DNA of 64,000 bases, from positions 9,486,001 through 9,550,000 of the forward strand of contig JAGUCH010000004.1 in the NCBI GenBank assembly GCA_019096065.1, given 5' to 3'. Positions 31,478 through 42,267 of this stretch are shown in pieces. The position numbers and the translations under genes were made by a program. The notes below the pieces were generated by a model. It was not told the DNA's origin. It was given only the letters and a program-made list of their open reading frames with translations, and did no database searches. Source of the DNA: Paracyclopina nana (Eukaryota > Arthropoda > Copepoda > Cyclopoida > Cyclopettidae). Numbering within the stretch: position 1 is the stretch's first letter; each line of letters opens with the position of its first letter.

Positions 31478-34189
31478 ATGAGCGAGGCCGAGGTCAGTGT
31501 GCATGAAGGCCAAGGCCAAAATGGCGACGAAGGCCAGGCCAAAAGGCGAAATTCGATGGAAAGATACCGACCGGGCGCCTACTTTAACGAGGAAAGGGAA
31601 AAACTTCGGCGGCGAGCGCATTTCGGCGAACGCCGGTTGGCGGAAAAAGGCCGAAATGAAGGCCGAAACCATGGCAAAAATGGGCGGAATCAAGGCCCCA
31701 AAGATGGCCGAAATCAAGGCCGAAGTAATGGCCAAAATGGAGGGAATTTCGCGAGGTATCGCAGTGCTGCGAAAAGCGACTCCGATTTTGAGGGTGAGCC
31801 AAAAAAAGCTGACATTCCTCTGGACGAAGTAAAGGCTGCTCCACAATTTGCCAACCCGCCCACAACCATTGGCAGTTGGGCCGATGAAGTGTCAGACTCG
31901 TCGCCAGAAGTGGTAAGTTCGTCTACATTAGTTTTTATGCCCTCATTTGGATCTTTTCAGGCTGCGTCGATGTGAAAAACATTGCAAAATGGCTTGAAAG
32001 CGCAGTGAGATTTTCTGCAATTGCGTTGTCAAGCCAAAGTTGGCCAAGAAATGAGGAAAAGTTGAATTCACGTTGGCTTGAAGTCGGCTTTTCGGTGTGA
32101 TATTCCGCTTAAATATTGCTTTTATGAACTTTGTGCTTCGCTTAAAGTTGAAAAAGGCCTGGTTTGCACTTTTGGTTTTATGCGATATTTTGGCTTGATA
32201 TTGCACTAAAAAAGCATTGTCAAGCTAGACATTTATTCGCCAAAGTTGGCTTTTTTTGCAATCAAAAGGAAATCTCAATATGCTATCAAACTTTGAAAAT
32301 CATTGCAAAATGGTTTAGCTTAATAAGATTATCTGTTTTTTGCAAAAAAAGAGGAAAAGGTAAATGAACGTTGCTTGAAATTGGCTTTTCCAAGTGATAT
32401 TCCGCTTAAATATTGCTTTTATGAACTTGGTGCTTCGCATAAAGTTGAATAAGGCCTTTTTCGCACTTTTGGTTATATGCCATATGTTGGCTTGAAATTG
32501 CACTAAAACAGCAAAATCAAGCCAAAGTGATTTTTGCTTTTAGACATTTATTAGCCAAAGTTGGCTTTTTGATGCAATCAAAGGAAATCTCATTGTGCTT
32601 TCAAGCAATTTGGACTCATTTTCTTCATGCATTAAGCTAATTTTGTCTTTGCAGTCGCCCAAAAAAGCCGAACCAGAGGTGACAGACCTGCGGGAGAAGC
32701 TGAATTCCATGCGAATGGGAAGCAGGAGTGATAATAACGGTTCTTCAAAACCCGTTAATGCATCAAGGGGCGATCAAAGGCCCCGTAACAAAGGCCATAA
32801 CGAGTATCGCAATCAAACAAATAAACTGCCCATGCCGAAAAGGAACACTGTCAACTTTGAGCCATCGCATGAGCCCGCTCTAATGCGGATTTTGGCCGCC
32901 CTACCCGCTTTAAAAAGGTGAGTTGTTAACGGAACAAATCACTTGGGAATGCTTGATTTGAGCTTCTCGCTCATGCTCGGATGAGTCGACATCATGGAAA
33001 ACTCTTCATAGCTCATATTTGTTACACATTTGTTCAAGTCGTCACTGAACTGGTGTCATGCTTTCAGGTACAATCGTCCATATCAGACCCGTGATGTTGT
33101 CATGGTAACGGATCTGTTTTGCCAGCCATCGGACTTAACGATTTTCACCAAGTTAATGGATGAAATTGAGCATTGCGGTGTGGATTCGTCCAAGCTGTGG
33201 CAGTTGTGGCATGGCGACTCGCATGTCATCGCTGATGACTCCAAAGCATGGAAGAAACATTGCCCCACGTTCAGTTGGGTGGTCGAATCAATGGCCGACT
33301 ATTTTGGCATGGACGTGAAAGCAACGCGCATGAATTGGTATCGAAACCCTTCGGAATGGAAACCGTTTCATCACGATGCTGCAGCAATGAAGGAGAAATA
33401 TGCCAAGACGCAGAATTTCACTGTGGCCGTCTCATTCGGAGCTGAACGAGAAGCCGCTTTCGAGCATGCCCAGGTGATTTAACAGACAAAAATACGTTGT
33501 TACACGTCTAGACAAAGCAATGATGGGCGAAATTGATTACAATCTGCTAGATTTTTTTATTATTATTATTATCTTGAAATGCCCAAAATTGTTGAAAAAG
33601 CTTGGAAACAGAGTCTTTTTAAACTTGTCAAAATGTGGATACTACCCAAAAACTTTATTTATAATTCTTGAAAGTTGTCAAAAAGCTGGGATATTGCCCA
33701 AATAAGGCCAAAAGCAATCAAGCTTGTCAAAAAGCTTGAAATGTGTCAAAAAACAACATTAAAATCTTAAAAAAACCTTTACAATTGTCAAAACAAAACC
33801 TTTGAAATTGCCAAACCAAAACCTTGAAAACCATAAAAAAAACTTTCAAATTGTCAAAAAAAGCTTTATAGTTGTCAAAAGCTGTCAAAAAAGAATTTGA
33901 GAAAACTCAGGTGCTTCTATTGAGGCCATTTTTGGGTATTGGAATTTCGCCCTGAGGTCATCCAAAGCCAGTTGAATCCAGATTCAAGTTTTCGTTTCTT
34001 TTTCAGACCAAAACAATCATCTCAATGCCACAACCCAATGGGGCTGTGTACACTTTTGGCAAAGATGTGAACATTTTGTGGCGCCACGGAATCCCTCAAT
34101 TGCCACCAAATCACCAAATCAAAGATGAGCCCAATGGAAGAATATCAATAATCGCCTGGGGTTGGATTCCGATGGAAGATGTCGAATAA
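31478..34189 (+). CDS. AlkB-like 2OG-Fe(II) oxygenase domain protein, 428 aa
   Basis: Four exons: 31478-31912, 32655-32917, 33068-33473 and 34007-34189 (TAA), all GT-AG and in phase. Residues 1-230 are low-complexity, basic and Gly/Asn/Arg-rich (NHGKNGRNQG, GRNQGRSNGQ), suggesting RNA binding or disorder. Residues 235-428 form a compact domain with MNWYRNPSEWKPFHHDAAAM (HxD = H334/D336), a distal His in WRHG (H395) and Arg in GRISIIAW (R413). This is the HxD...H...R iron/2-oxoglutarate pattern of AlkB-type dioxygenases. Such enzymes oxidatively demethylate nucleic acids or hydroxylate proteins; the substrate here is unknown. I chose the ATG at 31478 (A at -3); an in-frame ATG at 31433 would add 15 residues. 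It does not match a specific ALKBH1-8 protein I recognise. Confidence 0.82.
31980..32640 (+). repeat. Tandem ~300-bp duplication in oxygenase intron 1
   Basis: Two copies sharing GATATTCCGCTTAAATATTG, CTTTTATGAACTT and GACATTTATT...GCCAAAGTTGGCTTTTT lie at about 32090-32290 and 32395-32600. No coding frame. Confidence 0.75.
33474..34006. other. Oxygenase intron 3
   Basis: AT-rich intron with (TTA)n at about 33555 and many TTGTCAAAAA-type short repeats. No independent feature. Confidence 0.6.
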
Positions 34190-34420
34190 TATCTTAGGAG
34201 ACAGTTGACGCTACAATTGAATATTGTAAACAAATATTTCAAGAAATATTACCAACACTATTGTACAAAAGTATTATTAAACATATTGCCATCAATATTA
34301 AGCAGGAATATTTTAAGAAATATTAAGATCAGTGTTATTTTTTAAAACAGGAAATATTACCATCTACTAGTTGTGCGTAGAAAATTATTCATTTCCATTA
34401 TATTTTATGACAAAAAGAAC

Positions 34421-34496
34421 TTAGAAGAGACCTAGATTCGAACCTCAGACAGTTAGATTTAGAGTCCAACTCTCTTACCGCTGAGCTAAGGAAACT
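34421..34496 (-). tRNA. tRNA-like Pol III cassette (CUA loop; probable pseudogene)
   Basis: The minus strand reads TTAGCTCAGCGGTAAGAG (A box) and has an anticodon arm TTGGA-CTCTAAA-TCTAA that pairs fully and would present CUA. It also has a B box GGTTCGAATC and a T5 run downstream. The acceptor and T stems do not pair, so charging is unlikely despite the intact promoter boxes. Confidence 0.45.
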
Positions 34497-34550
34497 ACTG
34501 CTGCAAATTCTATACGTACATAAGTCAAATGATGAAAATAGAAAAAAAGT

Positions 34551-34627
34551 CAGGGCATGACTGGGATTTGAACCTCGGATGACTGAATCAAGAGTCCCAT
34601 GTTCTAACCATTGAGCTATAGGAACGC
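34551..34627 (-). tRNA. tRNA-like Pol III cassette (CUU loop; probable pseudogene)
   Basis: The minus strand has TATAGCTCAATGGTTAGAAC (A box), GGGACTCTTGATTC (CUU in the loop), a B box GGTTCAAATCC and T7 downstream. The acceptor stem is unpaired. It is in tandem with the cassette ending at 34496. Confidence 0.45.
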
Positions 34628-34761
34628 CTCAGGGGAGTTTTTATTGTGCATTTAATGCCAAATGTGACACTCAGATAGCACCTAAAACCGAGCAGCACTT
34701 TTTGAGGCACGGGGTAGCCTGGTAACTTAATAAAAACGCTCAAAAATCGTATTACAGAATG

Positions 34762-35201
34762 CACAGTAGTTCAAAATCCCATCTTGACGCGCACGGGGAA
34801 AAACTCGCGAAATCGTTGCAGTCAATTTCCATTGGGCTCTGAGCTAAAAATGGACTTTCTAAGCTCCCAATTTCGCACATTTCCGCAGCCAATTTTGCTG
34901 AATAATCATTAAATGGGGTCTGATTATAGATAAATGTCATTCGATGTCAAACAAAAGTTATAGAATCCTGAAAGTAGGCAAAATCGGCTGTTCTACTGTT
35001 TTCCCTCATGGGAACTGTTTCTGACAAATTTTCATATTAAAGATGAATTTCAACCTTTTTCTAAGAATTCTCACTAATTAGGGCTATTTTCATGGCTAAG
35101 AAGTTCTCCCAAAAAGAAACTGAAAGTTGGCGTCAAAATGAGAATTTGGCGATTTGGCGGAATTTCACATGAGCGTGAAAACGGCTTTTTGAACCACCGT
35201 G
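34762..35201. mobile_element. CACAGTGG-family MITE (440 bp)
   Basis: Inverted ends CACAGTAGTTCAAAATCC and, complementing the right side, CACGGTGGTTCAAAAAGCC. Similarity continues through TTGACGCGCA and ATTCCGCC. It is flanked by a 5-bp duplication GAATG (34757-34761 and 35202-35206). It has no coding capacity and belongs to the same family as 38472-39091. Confidence 0.85.
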
Positions 35202-35269
35202 GAATGTATTTTTATTGAGCTGGGGATCAGTCCTCGCAGGCTCGGGCTAGAAAAGCTGTACTCGTGTAT

Positions 35270-35535
35270 TTTTGTAAAATTGACTGATTTTCTTATAATG
35301 GGCTGATTTTCATAAAATTAATTGCTTTTCTTTAAAGGGATCTTAAAATTGACCGATTTTCTTAACTTTGGCTGATTTTCGTAAAATTGATCTTAAAATT
35401 GACTGATTTTCGTAAAATTGTCTGATTTTCGTAAAATTGTCTGATTTTCGTAAAATTGTCTGATTTTCGTAAAATTGTCTGATTTTCGAAAAATTGTCTG
35501 ATTTTTTTAAAATTGGCTGATTTTAGTAATAATGA
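35270..35535 (+). repeat. ~20-bp array CTGATTTTCGTAAAATTGT
   Basis: About ten degenerate copies upstream of the RCC1-kinase gene. A related AT-rich segment precedes the kinase-only paralogue near 43260-43370. Confidence 0.85.
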
Positions 35536-35905
35536 TTTTGGCTAATCCAAAGTAATTTGGGTTAAAACCAAGTTATTTTGAATAAAACTGACTTATATAG
35601 TGGCAAATTTGATTATTTATATATGCTTGCATTTTATCAAGCCCTCATCATCTGCTTCAAAATAGGAGATAATTTAATTTTTAAAAATGCCTCAAAACTT
35701 GATAAGCATTCAATCTCTTCAAAAATGTAAAAAACTTTGGCTGTTTGTGTGCAATTATCGGCCAAACAATTGCGCATCATTGACAAGATGAACTCGGCCA
35801 TATTATCAAAGCCTTGGATAAATTGATAAGACTTCTAGACTCTGCTTTGCACTGTTTCATAATCAGTTGTGATTTTTTTTTTGCTGTGATTGATCAAAAT
35901 CCAAG
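35536..35905 (+). other. 5' flank of the RCC1-kinase gene
   Basis: AT-rich. A block including CCCTCATCATCTGCTTCAAA and a GCCAAACAATTG-like block recurs in diverged form at about 43510-43680, upstream of the kinase-only paralogue. The two genes therefore share a promoter-side duplication. Confidence 0.6.
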
Positions 35906-38900
35906 ATGGAGAGCCCTATGGAGTTGAAAGCCTGGCCTGTTTTTGCCAACATTGAAGTGGACTTTTTGGCCAAAGTGAAATCAGTGTGGGTTTACAGAGA
36001 ATATAAATGTGAAGGGGCCATGATTCTCACAAATGAGGATGAAGTCTTTGCGATTGGGAGCAATAAATATGGCCGACATGGAGTTGGCGATACCCAACCA
36101 GCCACAAATCCAAGAAAAGTCCCCGCTCTGAGCCACAAACAAGTGGTCGAGATCAGTTTTGGATCTGGATTTGCATTGGCCCTGACACAAGATGGAACCA
36201 TCTATTCATGGGGTGAAAATGACAAAGGACAACTAGGTCGTGAAACCACAAATGATGGATTGACTCCAATGCCAATTGAAGGTCCACTGAGAGGCAAAAT
36301 GGTAAACTCTGTTTCTTGTGGTTTTGATCATAGGTAAAAAGTCCTTTAAATGTGTTCATTTGCAATTGGTTGCAATGATGTTTATTTTTGCAGCTTGGCT
36401 CTCACAGACTCGGGTGAAGTCTTTGCTTGGGGAAATAATGAGCATGGCCAACTTGGGGATGGATCCCGAATAAATGCCAAAGTCCCAAAAAAGATCAAGT
36501 TTCAACACTTGGTGCCTGAAGAGTGTCATGCTGTACAGATTTCTTGTGGAGCAGATTTCTCTATCATTCTCCTGAATGATGGCAGAATTCTATCATTTGG
36601 ATATTCACGTCTTGGCCAGCTTGGTCATGGAAACAATGAGAATCAATCCACTCCTGCAATCATCAAAGCACTGAGACAAACCAAAATTGTCTCAGTGTCT
36701 TGTGGCTGGTGTCATGTGCTGGCCTTGTCAGATATGGGACATCTTTATAGTTGGGGATGGAATTGTTATGGACAATTGGGCAATGGAAGTAGAAAACAGT
36801 CCTCAGTGCCAACAAGGATTGGTGACAAAAGTACAAGATTCACTGCAATTGAGACAAATTGGGCTTCATGTATGTCAGCTGCTCTAAATGAATCCAGTCA
36901 AACCTATGTTTGGGGCAGGTGCAAAGGAGATATCTTCACACCAACTGAAACTCAGTACAAGAGTCTGCCAGAGGCTTTCTACTTCCATTCACATGAAGGA
37001 TGTTCAATGTTTCTCAGGGCAATCAGGTTCACTTCTAGTGGCACAAGTGATAGCCAACCAAGGTAAATGTCTTTTTTCAGGCTTCAGTTGTTTTTTTTCT
37101 ATGGACTTGGAACATTCACTCAATATTGTTGACAATGTCCCATTTCAGTCAATGTAATTTGGGCTCTGGGTTCAATTGTTTTTGGGGTGCTCAGTTGGCT
37201 CTCAGCAGCATGGATTTCACAGTTTTTCTGTCCTTGTTAAGAATTTGCATTTTCCTTGAAGTAAAGGCAGTGGCCACATATCCAGCGTACAGAAATACCC
37301 GAAATTGGCTCGCCCGAAACTAAGCAGGGCAACATTAAAACACAGAAATCCCAAAAGCTAGTTTGAAAACACAAGCCAAGACTATCCAACACACAGAATT
37401 GCAATAATAGCCAATGGAAACTAGCATATAAAATTTTGGCAACTTTTTTGAGCTAGGAGCAAAAATCTCGTAATGTGAACAATAGGTCCTAGTGCAATAT
37501 GTCAGCAAATTGACTTAAAAGGGCTGATTTAATGGGGAAAAAAAGGCTTCTAGTCTTATATAAAAAATGGCGTGTTTGGCTAGCAAATCTCATGATAAGC
37601 TGATCGAGGTTCTCTTGCTAAAAAAGGCTAGCTATTTTATGCATTGGGTGGCCACTGCCTATTCATGGTGCTGGTCCAAGACCCTGTCAGTGCTACCCAA
37701 AATGCCGTGGAGGCAACTGAGTGCAAGTATGACAGCAATAATGGGAAACCATGGGTTTGGTATATCAGACTAAACGCGAATTCACAGAAACGCGAATCAA
37801 TTCTAAGCGAATCACATTAATGAGAGCTTCCTGTTCACCTAGTCAGTTATTGGTAATATTATGGCCAGAAATTACTAAAAAAAATTACGGCCAATTCACG
37901 GATTTTGTTTTGCTATTTTTCCACTTTTGTTTAGCCACAATCAGCCTTGTCAGGCAATTTATGAGAAGGCCGTTTAATTTTTAACCTTTTTTAGCTGCCT
38001 AAGTTGCTGTGAGTTGAAAGCCTGGCCTGTTTTTGCCAACATCGAACCGGACTTTCTGGCCAAAGTGAAATCAGTGTGGGTTTACAGAGAATATTTAGGT
38101 GAAGGGGCCATGATTCTCACAATTGAGGATGAAGTCTTTGGGATTGGGAGCAATAAATATGGCCAACATGGAGTTGGCGATACCCAACCAGCCACAAATC
38201 CAAGAAAAGTCCCCGCTCTGAGCAATCAACAAGTGGTGGAGATAAGTTTAGGAGATGAATTTGCATTGGCCCTGACACAAGATGGAACCATCTATTCATG
38301 GGGTTGTGATAATAGATTTGGACAATTAGGTCGTAAAACCACAAATGACGGATTGATTCCAATGCCAATTGAAGGTCCACTCAGAGGCAAAAGGGTAACC
38401 TCTATTGCTTGTGGTGGTTTGCATAGGTAAATAGTCCTTAAAATGTGTTGATTTGCATTTTGTTAGCAATGCACAGTGGTTAAAAAGTGGCGAAATTGAC
38501 GTAGCACCTTTTTCTTAAAGCCATAAGCTAAAAACAGGCTATCATAGCTCCTCATTCCGCGAATTTCCACGCCCAATTTCAATAGATTATCCTAAAATGG
38601 TGTCTTGGTTACTTTTTTGTCACAATATCTTGATTACATTCGGTTCCAAACAAAAGTTGTAGCTGCCTGAAAGTAGCCAAAAATGGCTCTTCTACTACCC
38701 AACCAGAAATTCTGGGCCCTTATACGGCAAAAAAACCCTCAGTGGAACTTATACGTTTTATCAAGTTCAAGTCGTTATGTAACATTAACTGCCTTGACAC
38801 CTAGGTAAAATCGAAAATACGTATTTTCCGTGTCACATTCGACGGTACAATAACTTTCAGAAAACTTGGGAAAATTTCTGGTTGGGTATTTTTCCAAAAA

Positions 38901-41358
38901 CGGACTTTATCCAAGAAAAGTTGATTTTAAAGGCAAACTTTCATCTTAATTTGTGAATATCTACTAATTTTGACACTTTTGAGACCGTAGAAGTCATTCT
39001 ATTAAGAAGCTGAAAATTGGTCTTGAAATGAGAATTTGGCGATAAGACAGAATTTCTCGTGAGCGCGAAAATGGCTTTTTTGTTCATAGTGCAATGATAT
39101 TTATTTTTGCAGCTTGGCTCTCACAGACTCGGGTGAAGTCTTTGCTTGGGGAAGAAATGACAGAGGCCAACTTGGGGATGGATCCCAAAATGATTCCATG
39201 GTCCCCAAAAAGATCCAGTTTGAACACTTGGTGCCTGAAGGGTGTCATGCTCAACAGATATCTTGTGGAGCACTTTTCTCAATCATTCTCCTGAATGATG
39301 GCAGAATTCTATCATTTGGAAATTCAAATTATGGCCAGCTTGGTCATGGAAACAAAATGTATCAGTCCACTCCTGCAATCATCAAAGCACTGAGACAAAC
39401 CAAACTTGTCTCAGTGTCTTGTGGCAATTATCATGTGCTGGCCTTGTCAGATATGGGACACCTTTATAGTTGGGGAAGGAATGAATGTGGACAATTGGGC
39501 AATGGAAGTACAGAAAATTCCTCCGTGCCAACAAGGATTGGTGACAAAAGTACAAGATTCACTGCAATTGAGACAAATTGGGCTTCATCAATGTCAGCTG
39601 CTCTAAATGAATCCAGTCAAACCTATGTTTGGGGTCGGTGCAAAGTTCAGTTGGGGTTCAGTCCACTAACTGAAACTCAGTACAAGAGTCTTCCAGAGGC
39701 TGTCTACTTCCATTCTCATGAAAATCTGCCAATCTGTCTCAGGGAAATCAGGTTCACTTCTAGTGGCACAAGTGAAAGCCAACCAAGGTAAATGTTGTTT
39801 TTTCATGCTTCAGTTGTTTTTTTTCTATGGACTTTGAACATTCACTCAATATTGTTGACAATGTCCCATTTCAGTCAATGTAATTTGGGCTCTGGGTTCA
39901 ATTGTTTTTGGGGCACTCAGTTGGCTCTCAGCAGCATGGATTTCACAGTTTTTCTGTCCTTGTTAAGAATTTTGTGTTTTCCTTGAAGTAAAGGCAGTGG
40001 CCACATATCCAGCATACAGAAATACGCGAAATTGGCTCGCCCGAAACTAAGCAGGGCAACATTAAAACACAGAAATCCCAAAAGCTAGTTTGAAAACACA
40101 AGCCAAGACTATCCAACACACAGAATTGCAATAATAGCCAATGGAAACTAGCATATAATATTTTGGCAACTTTTTTGAGCTAGGAGCAAAAATCTCGTAA
40201 TGTGAACAATAGGTCCTAGTGCAATATGTCAGCAAATTGACTTAAAAGGGCTGATTTAAGGCAAATTTCGGTGGGAAAAAAAGGCTTCTAGTCTTATAAA
40301 AAAAATGGCTCCTTTGAAACCTGTGACCAATTTATTTTCAGGTCTGGGTCTCGATTTTTACAAGAATATGAGCCCCTCTCATGGCTTGGCTCTGGAGCTT
40401 CTGGGGCAGTCATGAAAGTGAGGTGCATTCATGAAGTGGACAAGGCCCTGATGGCCGTCAAAATGATCGAGTTTGACGAGAAATCCAGAAAGGAAATTGG
40501 CTTCCTCAAGCGATTGACCCATGAAAATGTGGTGGGGTACTACTCTGGATGGGTGGAGGAAATCTCAGACAGTGAGCGCATAACTCTTAAGTCTACGTGT
40601 ATTCAGTTTTCAAATTCATCTGTCTTCTAGGCTGGGTGGAACAATTGAAAAAGGCCATGGCAAAAGCTGAAGCCAACGATCCTGAGGCCAAGAATGGAAA
40701 GGGTTGGAGGGACATTCAACTGCCAAAAGGGTACTCCTTCTTGTTTATTGCCACTGAGCTGTGCTCTCGTGGAACCCTGCATGACTACATTTTCATGAGC
40801 CCTGACAAACCAATCAAGGAATCGTGGAAAAAATTTCTACAAATTGTTTCCGCCATATCTTACATCCACATGAAAAAAATAATCCATCGGTAACTCAATC
40901 AACTTGGACCTGATATCTAATACACATAACAAATGCTCGCAATTATTTTCAGAGACCTTAAGCCAGCCAACATATTTGTTGGGGCGGATGGCAATATCAA
41001 AATCGGAGATTTTGGCTTGGCAAGATCACTGGAAAAGAGCTCAATGGCTAAGACACGGGTTGGGACACAGTATTTCATGGCCCCTGAAATATCCCTAAAA
41101 GGTTACAATCATAAGGTGGACATATTTGCGGCTGGAAAAATCCTGGCTTTCTTAATATACCCTTTGAAATCATACAAAGACACTGCAGCAAGGCAGTATT
41201 TTGAGGGTATACGCAGTGGAACAAGCATCCAAAATGGACTTGATGAGCTCATCAGTAAGATGATCAATGAGAAACCTGAAATGAGGCCTGATGCAAGTGA
41301 GTTGGTTGGGCTTCAGTGCCCCATAGACACAAATTGCCTTGCTAATCCGACTCTGTAA
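35906..41358 (+). CDS. RCC1-RCC1-protein kinase fusion (RCBTB-like propellers plus eIF2alpha-kinase-like domain), ~1,032 aa
   Basis: Exons 35906-36333, 36394-37062, 37995-38426, 39113-39787, 40342-40571, 40631-40889 and 40953-41358 join in phase. Residues 1-365 and about 367-734 are two near-copies of an RCC1 propeller (repeated SWGxNxxGQLG, SCGxxHxLAL). They resemble RCBTB1/2, including the VWGRCKG block, but no BTB domain follows. The kinase (about 745-1032) has P-loop GSGASG, Lys in MAVKM, HRDLKPANIF, GDFGLA and MAPE, so it looks active. The eIF2alpha-kinase family is suggested by YYSGWVE, an insert of about 40 residues before FIATELCSRGTL, and HKVDIF. Propeller 2 lacks its own ATG but has an acceptor whose phase fits propeller 1. 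Two separate genes remain possible. The order RCC1-then-kinase is opposite to NEK8/NEK9. Confidence 0.75.
37063..37994 (+). repeat. Intron holding the breakpoint of the internal gene duplication
   Basis: From the donor at 37063 to about 37565 the sequence is nearly identical to 39788-40310, which precedes the kinase exon. After the shared TTATA...AAAATGGC the copies diverge, and no kinase exon follows here. An acceptor TTTTTTAG lies at 37987-37994, and the second propeller starts directly after it. Confidence 0.8.
38472..39091. mobile_element. CACAGTGG-family MITE (620 bp) inside an RCC1 intron
   Basis: Starts CACAGTGGTTAAAAAGTGG and ends in TTTTTTGTTCATAGTG. Flanked by a CAATG duplication (38467-38471 and 39092-39096). 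The paralogous intron at 36334-36393 has the same flanks with a single CAATG and no insert, so this is a clean empty site. Confidence 0.92.
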
Positions 41359-41385
41359 AACAACCTTATTGTTGCAGTCCATGCT

Positions 41386-41391
41386 AATAAA
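41386..41391 (+). promoter_or_regulatory. Poly(A) signal of the RCC1-kinase gene
   Basis: AATAAA 28 bases after the stop codon at 41356-41358, followed by an A-rich stretch. It supports the stop as the true gene end. Confidence 0.65.
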
Positions 41392-41930
41392 CTTAAAAAA
41401 TGTACCATCACTTATGTAAGTTTTCTTATCTAAATCATGCTTTGGGAATATGGAGCTTGCTCACAAAGAGGAAAAGATAGCAAAAACTAGATCTTGTACT
41501 CGAAAAGTTTTGCATATTGTGCAAATAGTGGCTTGAAATCAGTGCAAAGGTAAAAAAACAAGTCTCTCTTTTTTATTGAGAAAAGTAAACTATTATCTCA
41601 ATTAATCAAACAAGATCAGTCTGTCGACGTCAATGATGACAAGGTCAAAAGATACACCATGAAAAAATACAAAACTCATGCAAAGATTTATGGAACTACG
41701 CCAATTGCATTAAATTATTCCGCATAAATAAATAGATACGATGGAAAAGAACAACAAAACATCAAATCAAGTATATTTAGATGAGCGTGGCACAATGAGT
41801 TCAATTACTTTTTGTGGCTTTTACATAAATTGGCTTTTCTTATTTGAGATAAGCAGCAGACATTGAGATGGAATTTTCCCATGTCAAAACATTGAATTAC
41901 AACATGAAGAAAAGAAATTCGAAACTTTCA
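41392..41930. repeat. 3' flank segment, one of three diverged copies
   Basis: No gene. The segment starting near 41590 (CAAACAAGATCAGTCTGT, GATGAGCGTGGCACA) recurs near 45490-45700 and, shortened, near 46680-46800. Confidence 0.6.
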
Positions 41931-41939
41931 AATATAATT

Positions 41940-42050
41940 TTATATTTGGTTTTATTCAGCCACCTGAATCCGGAACTGGTTGAGCTGGAGTGTCGTTGTT
42001 GTGACTTGGAGAATCCAACAAATCTTGCTAATCTTACCCTTTCAAAATAA
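41940..42050 (+). pseudogene. Kinase C-terminal fragment (duplicate 1)
   Basis: After a TTTTATTCAG acceptor-like site the frame reads LNPELVELE, then DLENPTNLANLTLSK and a stop. It resembles the kinase end ELVGLQCP...CLANPTL. Diverged copies lie at 45845-45942 and 46895-46960. It could be an alternative last exon, but degraded duplicates are more likely. Confidence 0.5.
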
Positions 42051-42267
42051 GTTAATATGATTTTCCGTAGCATTTTAAAAGGTTCCATGGAAATGAGGAG
42101 ATACATTCGAAATTTCCCTTTAACTTGCAGTAAATCATTGATGCTCCAGATTTTATTTGTTCTGACCAAACAAGGTTAAATTGGCATCAATGTTTGTTTT
42201 CTTTGGCATCTCATTGCTGTGGTTTTAACATCGAACAACTCTTATCTTGAAAAGGGCAACTACATCT

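Noticed and set aside
34421-34496. Functional amber-suppressor tRNA
   Set aside because: The loop would read CUA, but the acceptor and T stems do not pair, so aminoacylation is improbable.
35906-37062. Copy 1 of RCC1 as a complete separate RCBTB gene
   Set aside because: No BTB exon or in-frame stop was found after it, and its donor phase fits the acceptor of copy 2. Kept as an alternative only.
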